Assembly: GCF_040869045.1 (NCBI RefSeq)
Contig: NC_090320.1
Coordinates: 118,057,112-118,121,111, forward strand
Length of the DNA stretch: 64,000 bases
Direction: 5' to 3'
Origin: Eurosta solidaginis
Lineage: Eukaryota > Arthropoda > Insecta > Diptera > Tephritidae
A model generated the notes under the pieces. The model saw nothing but the letters and a program-made list of their open reading frames with translations. It was not told where the DNA came from and did not search any database. The position numbers and the translations under genes were made by a program. Positions 1 through 11,569 of this stretch are shown here, in pieces (the stretch's first letter is position 1; every line of letters begins with the position of its first letter).

Positions 1-2913
1 CGATTATAAGGTTTAGAGCGCGCAATGACCCTAATAAGGCCTTGTAGAAGTCCCTTGTAAATCTCTCTTCGGCTACCACAAACATACCTATATTGTCCTT
101 ACTCATCCCAATATTTGAGGTCAATTTAAATTTGTAAGCAATTTATTAGCACCCCCAAAGTGCAGGCACGCTACTTATGATCCATTCTAACTTATTGCAA
201 TATTAGCATCAAACGCATATAATTACCGCCTAATATATGGTGTCCCGAGCCTACGCCCTTTGTATAGAGTTCTATTGTTTCTATTACCCACTCAGCATTT
301 AGGTGATCAAATTTTGAATTTCCCTACAGTTCAATACAATTTGATTACTCTTTCTGACTAAATAATGAGTTATCATACAATTACACAAAAGAAATAATCA
401 AATATGAATACCTTTGATGACCAAAAACTGAATATGGTTTTTCAATCACATTTTGGAATCATATTTGAATCAAATGTGTTTACTTTAGGTGATCAAAATT
501 TTTATCATTTTTCAGCTCTCTGAATGTTTTCTGATAATCTTTCTTCACAGAATCATGAACGTTGTACTTGTTAAAATTTTACATTTTTTCAATCATGAAG
601 TTCAGACACGATATATTAAAATGTTATTCTTCAAGACAAGAAATACTGTATACTGCTCCTAACAAGAGATGTCCCAAACCATTTCTCCACCTTCGGCGTC
701 CCAGAAAACACAACTCCAACCATTAGACAATACAAGGGTTGTGAACTATTTGAAACCCAGGTGGGTGAAACTCTCTTGACATATGTACCTGGATATGGCT
801 TCAACATCCCGTACCATATCGTATTTTAAGATTTTGACGCAGGTCGTATATTGGTATGGCTTGTTTGCGTTTATACGACATTTAATTAATGAATATAAAA
901 TAAATTAGCTGGTTAAGCCTACAAACGTTGTTTGCTGAAATTTATTGAATCTCACAAATTTTAGTAAAAAATTCTGAACGAACACAAAACACACACTTCA
1001 CTTCTTGAACTGGTATGGTATGGTTTGTTTGCGAGAACCTTTGGTTCAAACAACTCACTTCCGCATGCTTTCTCCCCTGATTAACTAGTAAGTAAGTAGT
1101 AGTATCCTATTTTGTATGAGATACGCAGAATAAATGCATGATAATTGCATTCAAAATGTATCAAAAAGCTCAACCAAGGCGATTGAAATATCTTCACGAA
1201 TATGATCCGAGAATGACTGTGGAAAGCATTCAAATATTACTCATAAAACAATTAAAGCCCAATTTTACAATGATATCTGAATATTTTTGATCGAAATTTT
1301 CAAAAAAATGCTGTATACATTGTACAATACATACTGTTGTTGCTGCTGCTACTGCTATTCAAACCGTCATATTTTCATTTCTGCTAGCACCAACAATGTA
1401 ACCTCTTGCCGGAATCACACCGCGACATCGAACATGTACTTGATACTTGGGCAGCAATACTTCTGGAATATTGTGAGTGAGCAATTGTATATCATCTTTG
1501 GTACAATAGTCTTGTAATGCGGGTGGTACAACACAACAAGATTCTAACATTCTCGCACACGAGAAGTATTCAGTCCAATATGGAAAGAGCACGTAAAAGC
1601 TGGCAGTCAATTAAATATTGTATGAAAATTCGTTATTGCACTTTTTCCAAACTTTCACCATTATTTTCCAATACACAACCGATTTTCTAGACTGCGCTTA
1701 ATCAGATTTCTACCATTTTCGTTTTTCATTTTATTTCGATATTGTCGTCACATGCCCAAATATGGCTATTTTTTCATCTTATATATGCAACTTTATGCTT
1801 CTGGCTTACACGAATATTTGCCTTTCTACACAAACCGCTTTACTTATTAACTACCCTTCTTTAGCAACGATTTAGGTTAGCACAGGTTATTTATTTAAAA
1901 ACTCCACTACCAAGGTCGCTACGTTCGTTTTTCATTTACATTTGCTAGGCAAAAATCGCGCAACAAATTCGGGCGGTTAAACCGTAGAAAGCGACGCTAT
2001 GAAGAAAACCATTGCGTTTCCTGGAAATAAAGAGGGAAAAGTAATGATTAAACTAAATATATACATCTACCAGTATACTAAATACTCACCACCGCGTGTT
2101 TTACATTAATAATTTTTTCCATTCAGGAAGTGAAAAAGTATAGTAGATTTTTCCATGATGTCAAGATTTCTACACTTCACTTCTGACAGTCAAGCAGTCA
2201 AGCATCACATATCACACACAGAAGATTGTGCATTCACGAGCTCAATATTGCTTCGTTCTGCGTGCGGTGGCGAGTAAGCCCTAACTTTGTTAATTAAATT
2301 TTTCGTGTGAGTGGGGTGAAACTCGGTAGCTGCCTAAGAAGATATTCGCACGTGTTATGTGCATGGCCTCTTTCCATGCGCGTTATGTGTCTGGGGCTTT
2401 AGTGCCCTATTTTACTTATTTTGTGTCACCCGGTAGCGTTTTAGCTATCCCCGCATACGAGTGCTGCAGAAAACTGAACATTTACGATTTTCGGTTCGCA
2501 CATTCAGGTGCCGAACCGGGTAGAGAGTGTATAATGTGGGATCTGTTAAGTCGTTGTATTTGTGTTGTTGGTGCTAAAAACCAACAACTTTTCTGCCCGC
2601 CGCAAAAAAAATTTATGTACCGCAAAAACTTATGCTATATAATGAAAAAAATCAATAAGGTTCGTTTTGGAAGGAGGGTAAAATGTATAAAATGTGTAAT
2701 TTTTACCTTTTTTGTATTGCCCTTCGACTATTTGTTCAAATTTTCTCCAATTTCGCTTGAAGTCCTGTTTACTTGACGGCCTTTATCAAATGACACGGTT
2801 CCCGAAGAGTATTTGGCTCCGATACCGAATTGTCAGAAACGGGTTTTGGTTACCCATTTGCATCTTTTTATGCATCACTAATATAATGTACATTTAAAAT
2901 AGGCATATATATG
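1..2913. repeat. Duplicated block A, copy 1, left part
   Basis: This stretch is repeated almost base for base at 19217-22137. The differences I can see are an A/T change near 910, a C/T change near 170, a 7-base indel near 1880 and a 1-base indel near 2560. The block continues on the other side of the large insertion (12345-12967). Apart from an exon-like minus-strand ORF (about 1359-1605) I see no convincing gene: the remaining ORFs are short and low in complexity. The left limit is the window edge, so the true start of the duplication is unknown. It could be a segmental duplication or an uncharacterised repeat family. Confidence 0.9.
1359..1603 (-). pseudogene. Exon-like coding fragment, unrecognised (copy in block A)
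   Basis: On the minus strand a plausible splice acceptor (…CTGCCAG) is followed by about 80 codons without a stop. The residue composition is protein-like, with runs such as YFSCARMLESC and GVIPARGYIVGAS. No start codon context, donor site or second exon is visible. I do not recognise the family. It may be another captured host exon like those in the 2916-12344 element, or chance coding potential. An identical copy lies at 20575-20826 in the second block A. Confidence 0.3.
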
Positions 2914-2915
2914 TA

Positions 2916-2926
2916 CCCTGCAAAAA
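2916..2926 (+). repeat. Left terminal inverted repeat
   Basis: CCCTGCAAAAA forms the left end of the 9.4-kb element. It is preceded by the target TA at 2914-2915. It is an exact inverted copy of 12334-12344. Confidence 0.85.
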
Positions 2927-3324
2927 CGCTCCACGTCATTTTACTAGTCATTTTACGGTCATTGTGACTTTCTGCAGCGGTTATATTCATAGTCACGTTT
3001 GCATGGGCGTGATTAACTTTTGTGACCAAATTTTCCGTTTCGTTCCTATTAATGTGATCGTGCATTCCGCTCCCACTTATAGGATGTGAGCATAGCACTG
3101 TGCTACTCACACAAGTCACAATGCTCGTCAAATGGCGGTCATTTTTTCGTCATTTCACTCTACATTTTCGAGCCATTTGACAATCAATTTTACTGCGGTT
3201 TTACCATTTATATAACCGCCATATAACGTGAATTTTACCTGCAGATTTACTTTACCTGGAGCAGCCATATGAATAAAATATGAACCAAAAAAATTGAATT
3301 TTCAATATTTATTATTTTCAATAT

Positions 3325-4707
3325 TATTATATATGTACATGAAATTGGAACTTATATTAATCCAGTTCATATAAAACAGAAGAACTTTAATAATAAATAA
3401 ACTCGCTTAATTGGTTTTTGTTTTCCAATGTCTTCTAAGCGAGCAAAATATAATATTAAGCTTTAGAAAAAACTCCAATTATTTGAATAATCTACAACTT
3501 AAAGCTTAGTAGAAATCCAGATTAGGTTTACTCTTTTTTCAGATCATGAATATTCAAAGGTGTCGTAGAATCCGATTGCTGTCGTAATTGATGAATTTAA
3601 AAATGTACGACTAGTAATTGAGTCAGACTTATTATTGTTCTAAATCTAATCATTCAAGCAATAATTCTGCAACCCTTAGCAGGAGTATTGATTGGTTTCA
3701 AATCTAATTCCGACAGCAATCGTATTACGACATCCCTTATTATATATGCACATGAAATTGCAACTTAAATTAATACAGTTGATATAAAGAAAAGTAATTA
3801 TTTTAATAGTAAACAAACTCGCCTTATTGGTTTTTGTTTTCCAATTGAAATCTTTTCCAAGCGAACAGAAAATAATTTTGAGCTTTAGAAAAAACTCCAA
3901 TTATTTGAATCAATTTAAATCTACAACTAAAAGCTAATTAGAAATTCAGATTAGATTTACTCTTTTTTTTCAGATCAAGAATATTCAAAGGTGTCGTGGA
4001 ATCTGATTGCTGTCGTAATTGATGAACTTAAAAATGTACGACTAGTAATTGAGTCAGACTTATTATTGTTCTAAATCTAATCATTCAAGCAATAATTCTG
4101 CAACCCATAGCAGGAGTATTGATTGGTTTCAAATCTAATTCCGTCAGCAATCGTATCACATCCCTTATTTTATATGTACGTGATATTGCAACTTAAATTA
4201 ATACAATTGATATAAAGAAAAGTAAGTACTTTAATAATAACATAAACTCTCTTAATTGGTTTTTGTTTTCCAATTGAAATCTTTTCTAAGCGAGTAGAAA
4301 ATAATTTTAAGCTTTAGAAAAAACTCCAATTATTTGAATAATCTACAACTGAAAGCTTAGTAGAAATTCAGATTAGGTATACTCTTTTTTCAGATCAAGA
4401 ATATTCAGAGGTGTCGTAGAATCCGATTGCTGTCGTAATTGATGAATTTAAAAATGTACGACTTGTAATTAAGTCAGACTTATTATTGTTCTAAATCTAA
4501 TTATTCAAGCAATAATTCTACAACCCTTAGCAGGAGTATTGATTGGTTTCAAATCTAATTCCGACATCAATCGTATCACATCCCTTATTATATATGTACG
4601 TGATATTGCAACTTAAATTAATACTGTTGATATAAAGAAAAGTAAATACTTTAATAATAAATAAACTCTCTTAATTGGTTTTTGTTTTCCAATTGAAATC
4701 TTTTCCT
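3325..4707. repeat. ~420-bp tandem repeat array (about 3.3 units)
   Basis: The same AT-rich unit begins near 3338, 3751, 4179 and 4599 (landmark CATGAAATTG or CGTGATATTG), giving periods of 413, 428 and 420 bp. Each unit contains a TTGGTTTTTGTTTTCCAA-like block, a TCCAATTATTTGAAT block and a GTGTCGTAGAATC block in the same order. The fourth unit stops at about 4707, just before the unknown exon. It is a small satellite-like array inside the TIR element. No coding function is suggested. Confidence 0.9.
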
Positions 4708-4726
4708 GTGCAAGCACATCGCTAAC

Positions 4727-4931
4727 CTGTGTTGGCAAAAGATATGATTATACTGTCTTCGATAGATAGTCGGACGAGCCGTTACTCGGCGAAGTAGAGA
4801 TGACCGTTGTGTCGGTGGCAGCTGTTCAACAGCAGTTTCTAACTTTACACCATCCGTACAGTGTGATGAATGCTTCACTGCCTTTTCCAATTGCTTGGCG
4901 CCAGCGATTTTTGCTGTTTGTAAAGCTTTAG
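4727..4931 (-). pseudogene. Unrecognised captured exon with intact splice sites
   Basis: On the minus strand a good acceptor (TTTGCATTACAG) precedes 205 bases that stay open in one frame. They end at a donor-like ACACAG/GTTAGC. The encoded peptide is basic, begins with a helix-like AKALQTAKIAGAK stretch and contains LRRVTARPTIYRRQY. I do not recognise the family. It lies about 60 bases downstream, on the same strand, of the Atg18/WIPI fragment. It could be an additional exon from another donor gene, or a diverged exon of an unrelated gene. Confidence 0.4.
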
Positions 4932-4984
4932 CTGTAATGCAAATATATAGATGGGTTAAAGTGGTTTTCGTATGTTATTCAACA

Positions 4985-5345
4985 ACTCACCCTATACCAT
5001 CATCACAGCCTCCTCATCGATTTTGAATATGTGTACTGTTTCAGTATTCAGACCCAGTTCGTTTGATGCAATATTTTCGATTTGATGAATATGTATACTA
5101 TCCGTTAGGCAGACAATTAGGTGCGTTCGATTCATTCATATACTGTGGGTATTTGAGCCGTAGACGCAATTGATATATTGTAACATTTGTAAACAGTTGG
5201 GTTTTTCTGCTGTCACCATCACCACTAGAGAGCTATTGAAGAAACGCTCGACCAAGATATGTTGCGATTTACGCGCATAGATTTTTTCCACCTTGTCAGT
5301 TATTGATGGAGAAAATGCGAAAGCCATATTTACCATCCAATACGG
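4985..5345 (-). pseudogene. Atg18: Atg18/WIPI-like WD-repeat (PROPPIN) gene fragment
   Basis: The minus-strand translation contains VEKIYAR, ERFFNSSLVVMVTAEKPN and MNRTHLIVCLTDSIHIH. This matches the first propeller blades of WIPI/Atg18 PROPPINs, the phosphoinositide-binding autophagy proteins, which typically read 'VERLFSSSLVAIV' then 'LNRQRLIVCLEESLYIH'. A TGA sits just before MNRTHL where these proteins usually have an arginine or lysine, consistent with a CGA to TGA change. Downstream the text jumps from the 'NELGL' position to NTETVHIFK, which normally lies much further along, so the middle blades, including the FRRG lipid-binding motif region, are missing. It is therefore an internally deleted, non-functional fragment. 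Identification of the family is fairly secure; which Atg18 paralogue was the source is not. Confidence 0.75.
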
Positions 5346-5574
5346 AAATGGAACTGTGGAGGAAGAAACATTTTATAAAATTTAATAAAATCAATAAATG
5401 ATAGTTGTGTTAAAATGGGGTAAAGTATCGTATGTTAAAGTATAGCGAAGTTTGAATAGGTCTCATTCTTCATTCTTAGAAACATGTACGAAGGTACCTC
5501 GTAAGATATTAAAAATCCTCAACGCTTTTTTGCAATAACTTAAAAAAAACTCATATTCATCAAATTTCTGTTTA

Positions 5575-6739
5575 ACTTCTACATATCAATAGCTACGTTT
5601 ACCACCAGAAGGAGTCACTATTGCTTCTACACCTATGCTATTGTTTCCTACACCGATGAGCTTTGTAATAAAATAAACAGCTATCTCCCCAATCTCTCCA
5701 GTTTTGTCGCCTCGCGAAACCTGATATTGCAACCAACCAAATCATCGGTGATCCTTTTTAAAACATGGCCGCGCCAAATGTCGACCATATGACATTACCC
5801 TACCGACTGTCTTACACCTTAAAATTTTGGGTGTGACTTTCATCAGGATCTACATTTTGGTGAGCACGCAGCCGCAATTGTTCCGAGAAATCAGAGCCGT
5901 ATCAAAATCCTCAAATCCCTCGCTGGCAGTACCTGGGGAAAGGATAAAGAAACGCTCATGACTACACACAAAGCAATTAGCCAGCCGATTAAGTGCTATG
6001 CGTCACCCATATGGTCGCCAAGCCTAAAAATTACCCACTGGAAGAAGCTACAGGCCTGCCAAAATACTGCTCTCAGAATTGCCACGGGCTGTCTTCTTAT
6101 GTCCCCAGAACACCATCTGCATAATGAGGCGAGAATACTCCCCATCAGGGAGAGAAATGAGATGCTGACCAAACAGTTCCTGTTGAATACCCAGAAACCT
6201 GAGCATCCCAACAGACATCTGATTGGTCAACCAGCACCGCCTAGGGGCCTAAGGAGTTATCTCCGTAAGCATTTTGAGGAAATACGGCTCCTGAGAACCC
6301 AGCCGTATGAAGCGAAAAAACACAAGCAGGTCCTTGGTGAACTCCATAAACAAGCGTCGGACCTTTATGCTAGGAATTGCCCGGTGAATCCAGTACTCAA
6401 AGAAAAGTATGCAAACCTCGCGGAAGAGGAACGCATACTCCCCAGAGAAAAGCGAGTCACTCTAGCTCAACTTCGTTCTGGATACTGTAACAGGTTAAAC
6501 TCTTACCTATCCAGAATCAACCCCGGCATACAAAATGTATGCCCGCTTTCAATGTGTCCCCACATGGCACCAACCATCTCTTTAATTGTAATGTGGAACC
6601 AACGCCTCTAACACCCCTTTCATTATGGTCCCCCCTGTCGAAACAGCAAGTTTCCTTGGACTCCCGTTAGAGGATATTGATGATAATTTCTGATCGGTCG
6701 CACCTATTGGATGGGGCGAAGCACTGCTACAATAACAAC
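5575..6739 (+). mobile_element. 5'-truncated non-LTR retrotransposon (Jockey-like), 3' end of ORF2
   Basis: The frame is broken between 5575 and 5958, then runs as an open frame at 5958-6611. The text resembles the post-catalytic part of a LINE reverse transcriptase (ELCNKINSYLPNL, then the 'KILGVTF…' region) and the family-typical C-terminus, ending near 'FLGLPLEDIDDN' after a frameshift at about 6600. The YADD motif region around 5620 is deleted or garbled. The 3' end reads GGGGCGAAGCACTGCTACAATAACAAC, a common tail of insect LINEs. A second fragment of the same family lies at 41648-41863. It is inside the TIR element and inactive. Confidence 0.75.
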
Positions 6740-7329
6740 GTGTGAAAGATGGTTGCATCATTCGTTTGTTGCTCCCTGTTGCTTTGCTTATATTTTTTTT
6801 CTCAATTTTAAACAAATTCGCAACAATAACTAAACTTTTAATTTGTTAACAAAAATAGAAATGCGCAACAAAATTTCAATTGGCAAATCAGCTGACTTCG
6901 AAGATTCGAAATTCCTATTCCCCAATTATTGTTCTCTCTAGGAGAAAAGAATTGGAGGAATTTTTCTGCGGTGCTATTAAGGCAATGACCTTTGACCTCG
7001 AGTAATTTTTTTTAGCTCGAATAGGATAGATGGGGACTTTTAATTTTAATATTTTTATGGTAAACTAGAGGTCCTCACTAAAATTTGGATTTGTAGTAAT
7101 TTTTGTTATTTTAATTGTCTAAATTAGCCGTTCTAATATTAAAATCGCCACTCTCAATAAAAATCAAAAAACAAGTATGAAAAAGTTGTTAACGTTACAG
7201 TGCTTATGGATTCATTTTAAGAGTGCATTAAAAGAAAAAAGTTTTGTTAAAAAGGAAAGGAAAGGAAAGGTCGGTAAAAATGAGACTTACCATATATTCA
7301 TATCGGCTGCTGAGTGGAATATCACCAAA
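6740..7329. other. AT-rich unassigned spacer
   Basis: I find no supported gene or repeat. The short ORF at 7177-7374 is lysine-rich and low in complexity and is not convincing. Confidence 0.5.
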
Positions 7330-7575
7330 TCTCGGCTGCCATTCCAAAAACTTCCTTTCTCAGAATTCGTTTGAAGAACGCCCTATCTTAGAATTTGTTT
7401 CATAAACACTCTAGCTATTGTCAAAATGTGTTGTATTTGAGCTCAGATCGGTCATTTTTGAAGCCAAATCTGAGTTAGGGCATTCTTCAACCGAATTCTG
7501 TGATAGGGCTTTTCTAATATACGGGGTTATTCAAATATTTTCTGAGAAAGGTGCTTTTCGAAACGGCACCCGAGA
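7330..7575. repeat. Imperfect fold-back (MITE-like) repeat
   Basis: Two imperfect inverted arms can be matched. A left arm of about 60 bases (7339-7395: CTTTCTCAGAATTCGTTTGAAG…GCCCTA) pairs with the region 7476-7570 read on the other strand (CTTTCTCAGAA… and CAGAATTCGGTTGAAGAATGCCCTA). The pairing includes smaller internal repeats of the TTAGGGC type. No coding capacity. It is probably a small palindromic element, with boundaries uncertain. Confidence 0.45.
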
Positions 7576-8346
<771 letters not shown>

Positions 8347-9531
8347 TTTTAAAGCTTGTTGTCGCTGAAGTTTCACTGCCTTTTTGAGCGCTTTGAAAGC
8401 TTATGTGTGATGATGCATCATCACCACCCAAAGAACTATTAGACTGATCTTCGCAATTTTCCTCTAGTATAGTAGATGGTCTGAGAAGTTTCACCATTTT
8501 CAAAGGTGAAGTTTGTAAAGTGGTATCGCCCACTATTGTGGAGTCCCACATTTTAGATGGCTTTTCAATATCTTCTAGTAGTGTTACATCAATACTTTTT
8601 AAAGGAGTTTCATTATCCAATTGATGCTGCTCCTGTACGCATAAGTCATGCAATAGACGTTGCAGTGATTGTGCTTCTTCATCTATTTCTTGTAGTTCTA
8701 AGATTATATTATTAAATTTATACCACGCAATCTTATCAACTTTCAATATGTTGTATATTCACTTACCTTGTTTACAAGGGATTTTAAAATAGTTTCCATC
8801 GGCGCTGCGCTTTTTAGCATCTTCTTTAACCATATCCTTGTTCTCGCTATGTATGTACTTAAATAGTGTGCTGTTAGGATCGGATGCTGTTTTATCACAC
8901 ATTTTTTCCAAAGCCATAAAACTTTCATCAGACGTACGTTGCTGTTGGCATTCAAATATAGTTTCGTCACAAGATGCCTTAGTTGAAAAATTATAAGGAA
9001 TCCTCTTTATAGTGTTTGCATGGTTGGATTTATTTTCATCCTCCATTTCAAATAGTTTGTTCATTGCATTTCCGCTAACAGCAACGTTACTTTCGTGTTG
9101 ATCCACATCCTCTACATCCAAGCTAAAGCGTTGGCAAGATACCGGCTCTTTAGCAGGCGTTGTAGCCTTTCTAAATGTGTTCGTGAATCGAGAAAAAAAT
9201 GTTGAAGATATTGTTTGTATTAATTTTTAATAATAGGTATATATTACCATGCTAAAGTGATTTATCTTTTTAAAAGTAAAGTAATAAAGTTATACAAGCT
9301 AGTAGCTACTTTTTAGTCAAAGATTTGGAAAAATTTCGAATTCTTATATAGTAAGCCAATTTACTCTACACTATTTAAAACATCCATCTCCATGCTCACT
9401 CGAATGGCTCATCATAAACAAGCATGCAATTTTAATGATATATTTATAAGCATTTACCGTTGCATGACAAGTAATTTCTTGACTTTTGCACGCCAAGCTT
9501 TATTTGCTTGAAATTTTTCCAATCCAGACAT
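8347..9531 (-). pseudogene. Unrecognised acidic host gene fragment, at least two to three exons
   Basis: On the minus strand a first coding exon starts at an ATG near 9531 (MSGLEKFQANKAWRAK) and ends at a donor at about 9459 (CAACG/GTAAATG). A long exon begins after an acceptor near 9181 and runs to about 8766, ending at AACAAG/GTAAGT. A third open segment (8746-8347) follows after only ~25 bases, so the intervening intron appears deleted. The protein is acidic and serine/threonine-rich, with a heptad-like stretch (LQEIDEEAQSLQRLLHDL) and no domain I recognise. At about 8347 it runs through a poly-A/lysine stretch straight into the middle of a zinc finger, so it looks joined to a second gene. 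Function unknown. Confidence 0.5.
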
Positions 9532-9579
9532 TTGTATTCAGGAAAATTGAAAAAGAGCAACAAACATCCAAGTTATATT

Positions 9580-9838
9580 TTATTGAACCACAGCAGACAA
9601 GGCGCGGTAATCTTCCAGGGTTTTCGTTACGAAATATCTTTTCCAGATAAGCTTATACCACTTGAGCACGCTACGTTGTGTTATTATTTTATCCAATAGT
9701 TTCTTAATGGTTGCCCCATCATTTGAAATTGTGGCCTTACCACTGGAATCAACAATATGCTTGTCCATATTACGTGAACCCAATGTAGTGCGTACAGCGT
9801 CCACAATTGAATGCGAGGTATTGATGTTGGATATGATG
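9580..9838 (-). pseudogene. CCT7: CCT7 (TCP-1 eta chaperonin subunit) N-terminal exon fragment
   Basis: The minus strand encodes [21 protein letters not shown] then [20 protein letters not shown] and KKLLD. This is the highly conserved equatorial-domain start of the eta subunit of the cytosolic chaperonin CCT/TRiC, which folds actin and tubulin. In functional CCT7 the loop reads TTLGPRGMDKL; here it is [11 protein letters not shown]. The similarity ends at KLLD (about 9690). The following codons, to a stop at 9580, belong to something I cannot identify (…[13 protein letters not shown]…). There is no ATP-hydrolysis GDGTT motif, so this cannot be functional. It begins immediately after the TRMT1 fragment on the same strand, making a chimeric junction near 9840. 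Confidence 0.85.
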
Positions 9839-11412
9839 AATATTTTTTACATAAAAACTCATGTACCCAATACAAGTTCAGGCATACCGCCGATAACACA
9901 CCTTTTAAACGACGTTGTGTCCAAATCACTTAGCGGTTTTTCTTCTATGATTTGTAGCAATTCTTCAACAAACGTTGGATCATGTATGGGATGCGACCAA
10001 AGTGGACCGCCCATCTATATTTGGGAATATAAGAAACAATTTGGTGTGAACAATTGGTGCCAGTTAACCCTCTGAAAAAGCGACTGACGCGCCTTTTTGA
10101 ACGGACATAACCGTTTAAACGGTTAAGCACCAATTAAGTAAGAACGAAAAAATTTGATTTATTCGAGTTTAAATACTTAAGTGGGATAGCTGAAACTTAC
10201 ATGATGTTTATCACCGCAATGCGCACAATTTGTATTAACATTTGGTCCAGTTGGTATACCGAATTTTTCTTCCGCATTGCCTTTATCTGAGATCTTGCTT
10301 TTTACAATACCCATAGGCTGTAGCGTATAGGTATCACAACCAGTGCATTGAAATACCATTCATTGTTTGCTGTGTTCATAATATAAAGATATGGTAAGTA
10401 ATTGGATTGTGGTAAAAGGCCAAAATGCTGTATACCAACCTCATGCTATATTTACACTTCGCTTGACTACTATGCATACGCACAAATACGCGTATATAAA
10501 AATTGGCAGAAATGCTCAAAAGTGGCTCAATATATTTTCCATAACGATTAGAGTGCGTTTCAATACAATGCAATAGTATACGCAATCCCATCTCATGGCA
10601 GCATTTCATACGCAAAGGCACAGAACTATATTTGGCATTGCAGGCTTCAGGCGTATTGCCTGCCAGCACAGCCATATCATTCGCAGTTACAAGTAATGAA
10701 CCCCCACTCGTCAGTGATTGTATAGCGCCATCCAGAAATCGATTCGGACAACATTAAGGATCTAGGTCTATAACATCGAAACGCTTCTCATATGAAGTTG
10801 AAAGGTACATGAGAGTCCTATTGCGAATTTTATTATTGATTATTACAGTTAAATCACTAGCTATTGATTCGTATATCAAACCTACATTGCATCCCCTTCG
10901 CTTGGCACAATTAAATGTTCCACTCCATTGTGTCGCATATTTACGCTAATGGAATCTACTGCCACCTTAGATAGATCATTTGCAACAATTTCACGCACGC
11001 CTGCTACTTCTTTTGCATAACTTATGCTACGTAAACCTGTTGCAGCAAGCGCTTCCAATATTCGCAGTCCATCATCGTATTTTACACCACCAGCCGTGTA
11101 TGGTTTCTTGTCATTAGCATTGTTTCTTTCCTTTGTATTTTGCGGATTTTTATGCGCCGCCGCTTCCCGCTCTCTTATCAACCGCTTTGAGTATACATTA
11201 AGTACTGAAATACTTAAATCACGATTAAATTCTTGTACTGGATTGTAGAATACGGCCCCGCCGGCAATAATTTCTGTAGTGCTTTCTTTGATCAAACGTT
11301 CGGGTGCTTTGTCGTTCGTAGCGATCTGTTAATTCATAAAATTTAGGGCGATTTTGTTAATAACACGAAACATATATTTACCTTATTTTCAGATATTTCC
11401 TCAACTTCCATT
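9839..11412 (-). pseudogene. TRMT1: TRMT1-like tRNA (guanine-26 N2,N2) dimethyltransferase pseudogene, 3'-truncated
   Basis: Minus strand. The family enzyme is a SAM-dependent dimethylase acting on G26 of tRNAs. A short start exon (ATG at 11410) ends at AAATAAG/GTAAAT. After a 56-bp intron, exon 2 (11325-10886) encodes FYNPVQEFNRDLS and LRILEALAATGLRS, the SAM-binding start. A 68-bp intron (10885-10818) follows. Exon 3 encodes YEKRFDVIDLDP, LTSGGSLLVTANDMAVLAGN, MGLRILLHCIETH and PLLSISANFYIRVFVR. The next exon has the FQCTGCDTY…CAHCGDKHH zinc-type cysteines, and the last (from about 10016) has GGPLWSHPIHDPTFVEELLQI. A TAA replaces the expected tyrosine codon after DLDP (10756-10754), another stop precedes MVFQC, and the frame is lost at the 3' end. 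Introns are retained, so it was copied as DNA. It fuses into CCT7 near 9840. Confidence 0.9.
10078..10142 (+). repeat. 65-bp 3' tail of an RTE LINE inside a TRMT1 intron
   Basis: The segment closely matches the inverted 3' end of the RTE LINE at 27300-27365, sharing GCGACTG.CGCGCCTT, CCATAACCGTTTA-type and AGCRCCAATTARGTAAG blocks. It is a severely 5'-truncated insertion inside the intron that follows the GDKHH exon. It has the orientation of a plus-strand LINE. Confidence 0.65.
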
Positions 11413-11569
11413 TTGGCTTTAAACTGCTGTGCATCCAAGTTTTTGTTATCAGCTGTTCGGTGGTGGCATACGCTGGCTGCTGCTTTCGTTGAACAGTGAA
11501 TCGTGGAAACTGTTTCAACAGAGGAAATATTTAAGCATTAAAGATGCACAACACTGTTTTTTTATAAAT

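Noticed and set aside
2357..2776. 139-codon plus-strand ORF in block A (with a shortened partner at 21580-21801)
   Set aside because: A one-base indel between the two near-identical copies truncates it to 73 codons in copy 2. There is no domain, and the lysine/phenylalanine-rich end looks AT-driven. It is probably not coding.
9839..11412. Functional TRMT1 gene
   Set aside because: Stop codons in the catalytic region and before the zinc-type region, loss of the 3' exons and a fusion to CCT7 rule out a working gene.
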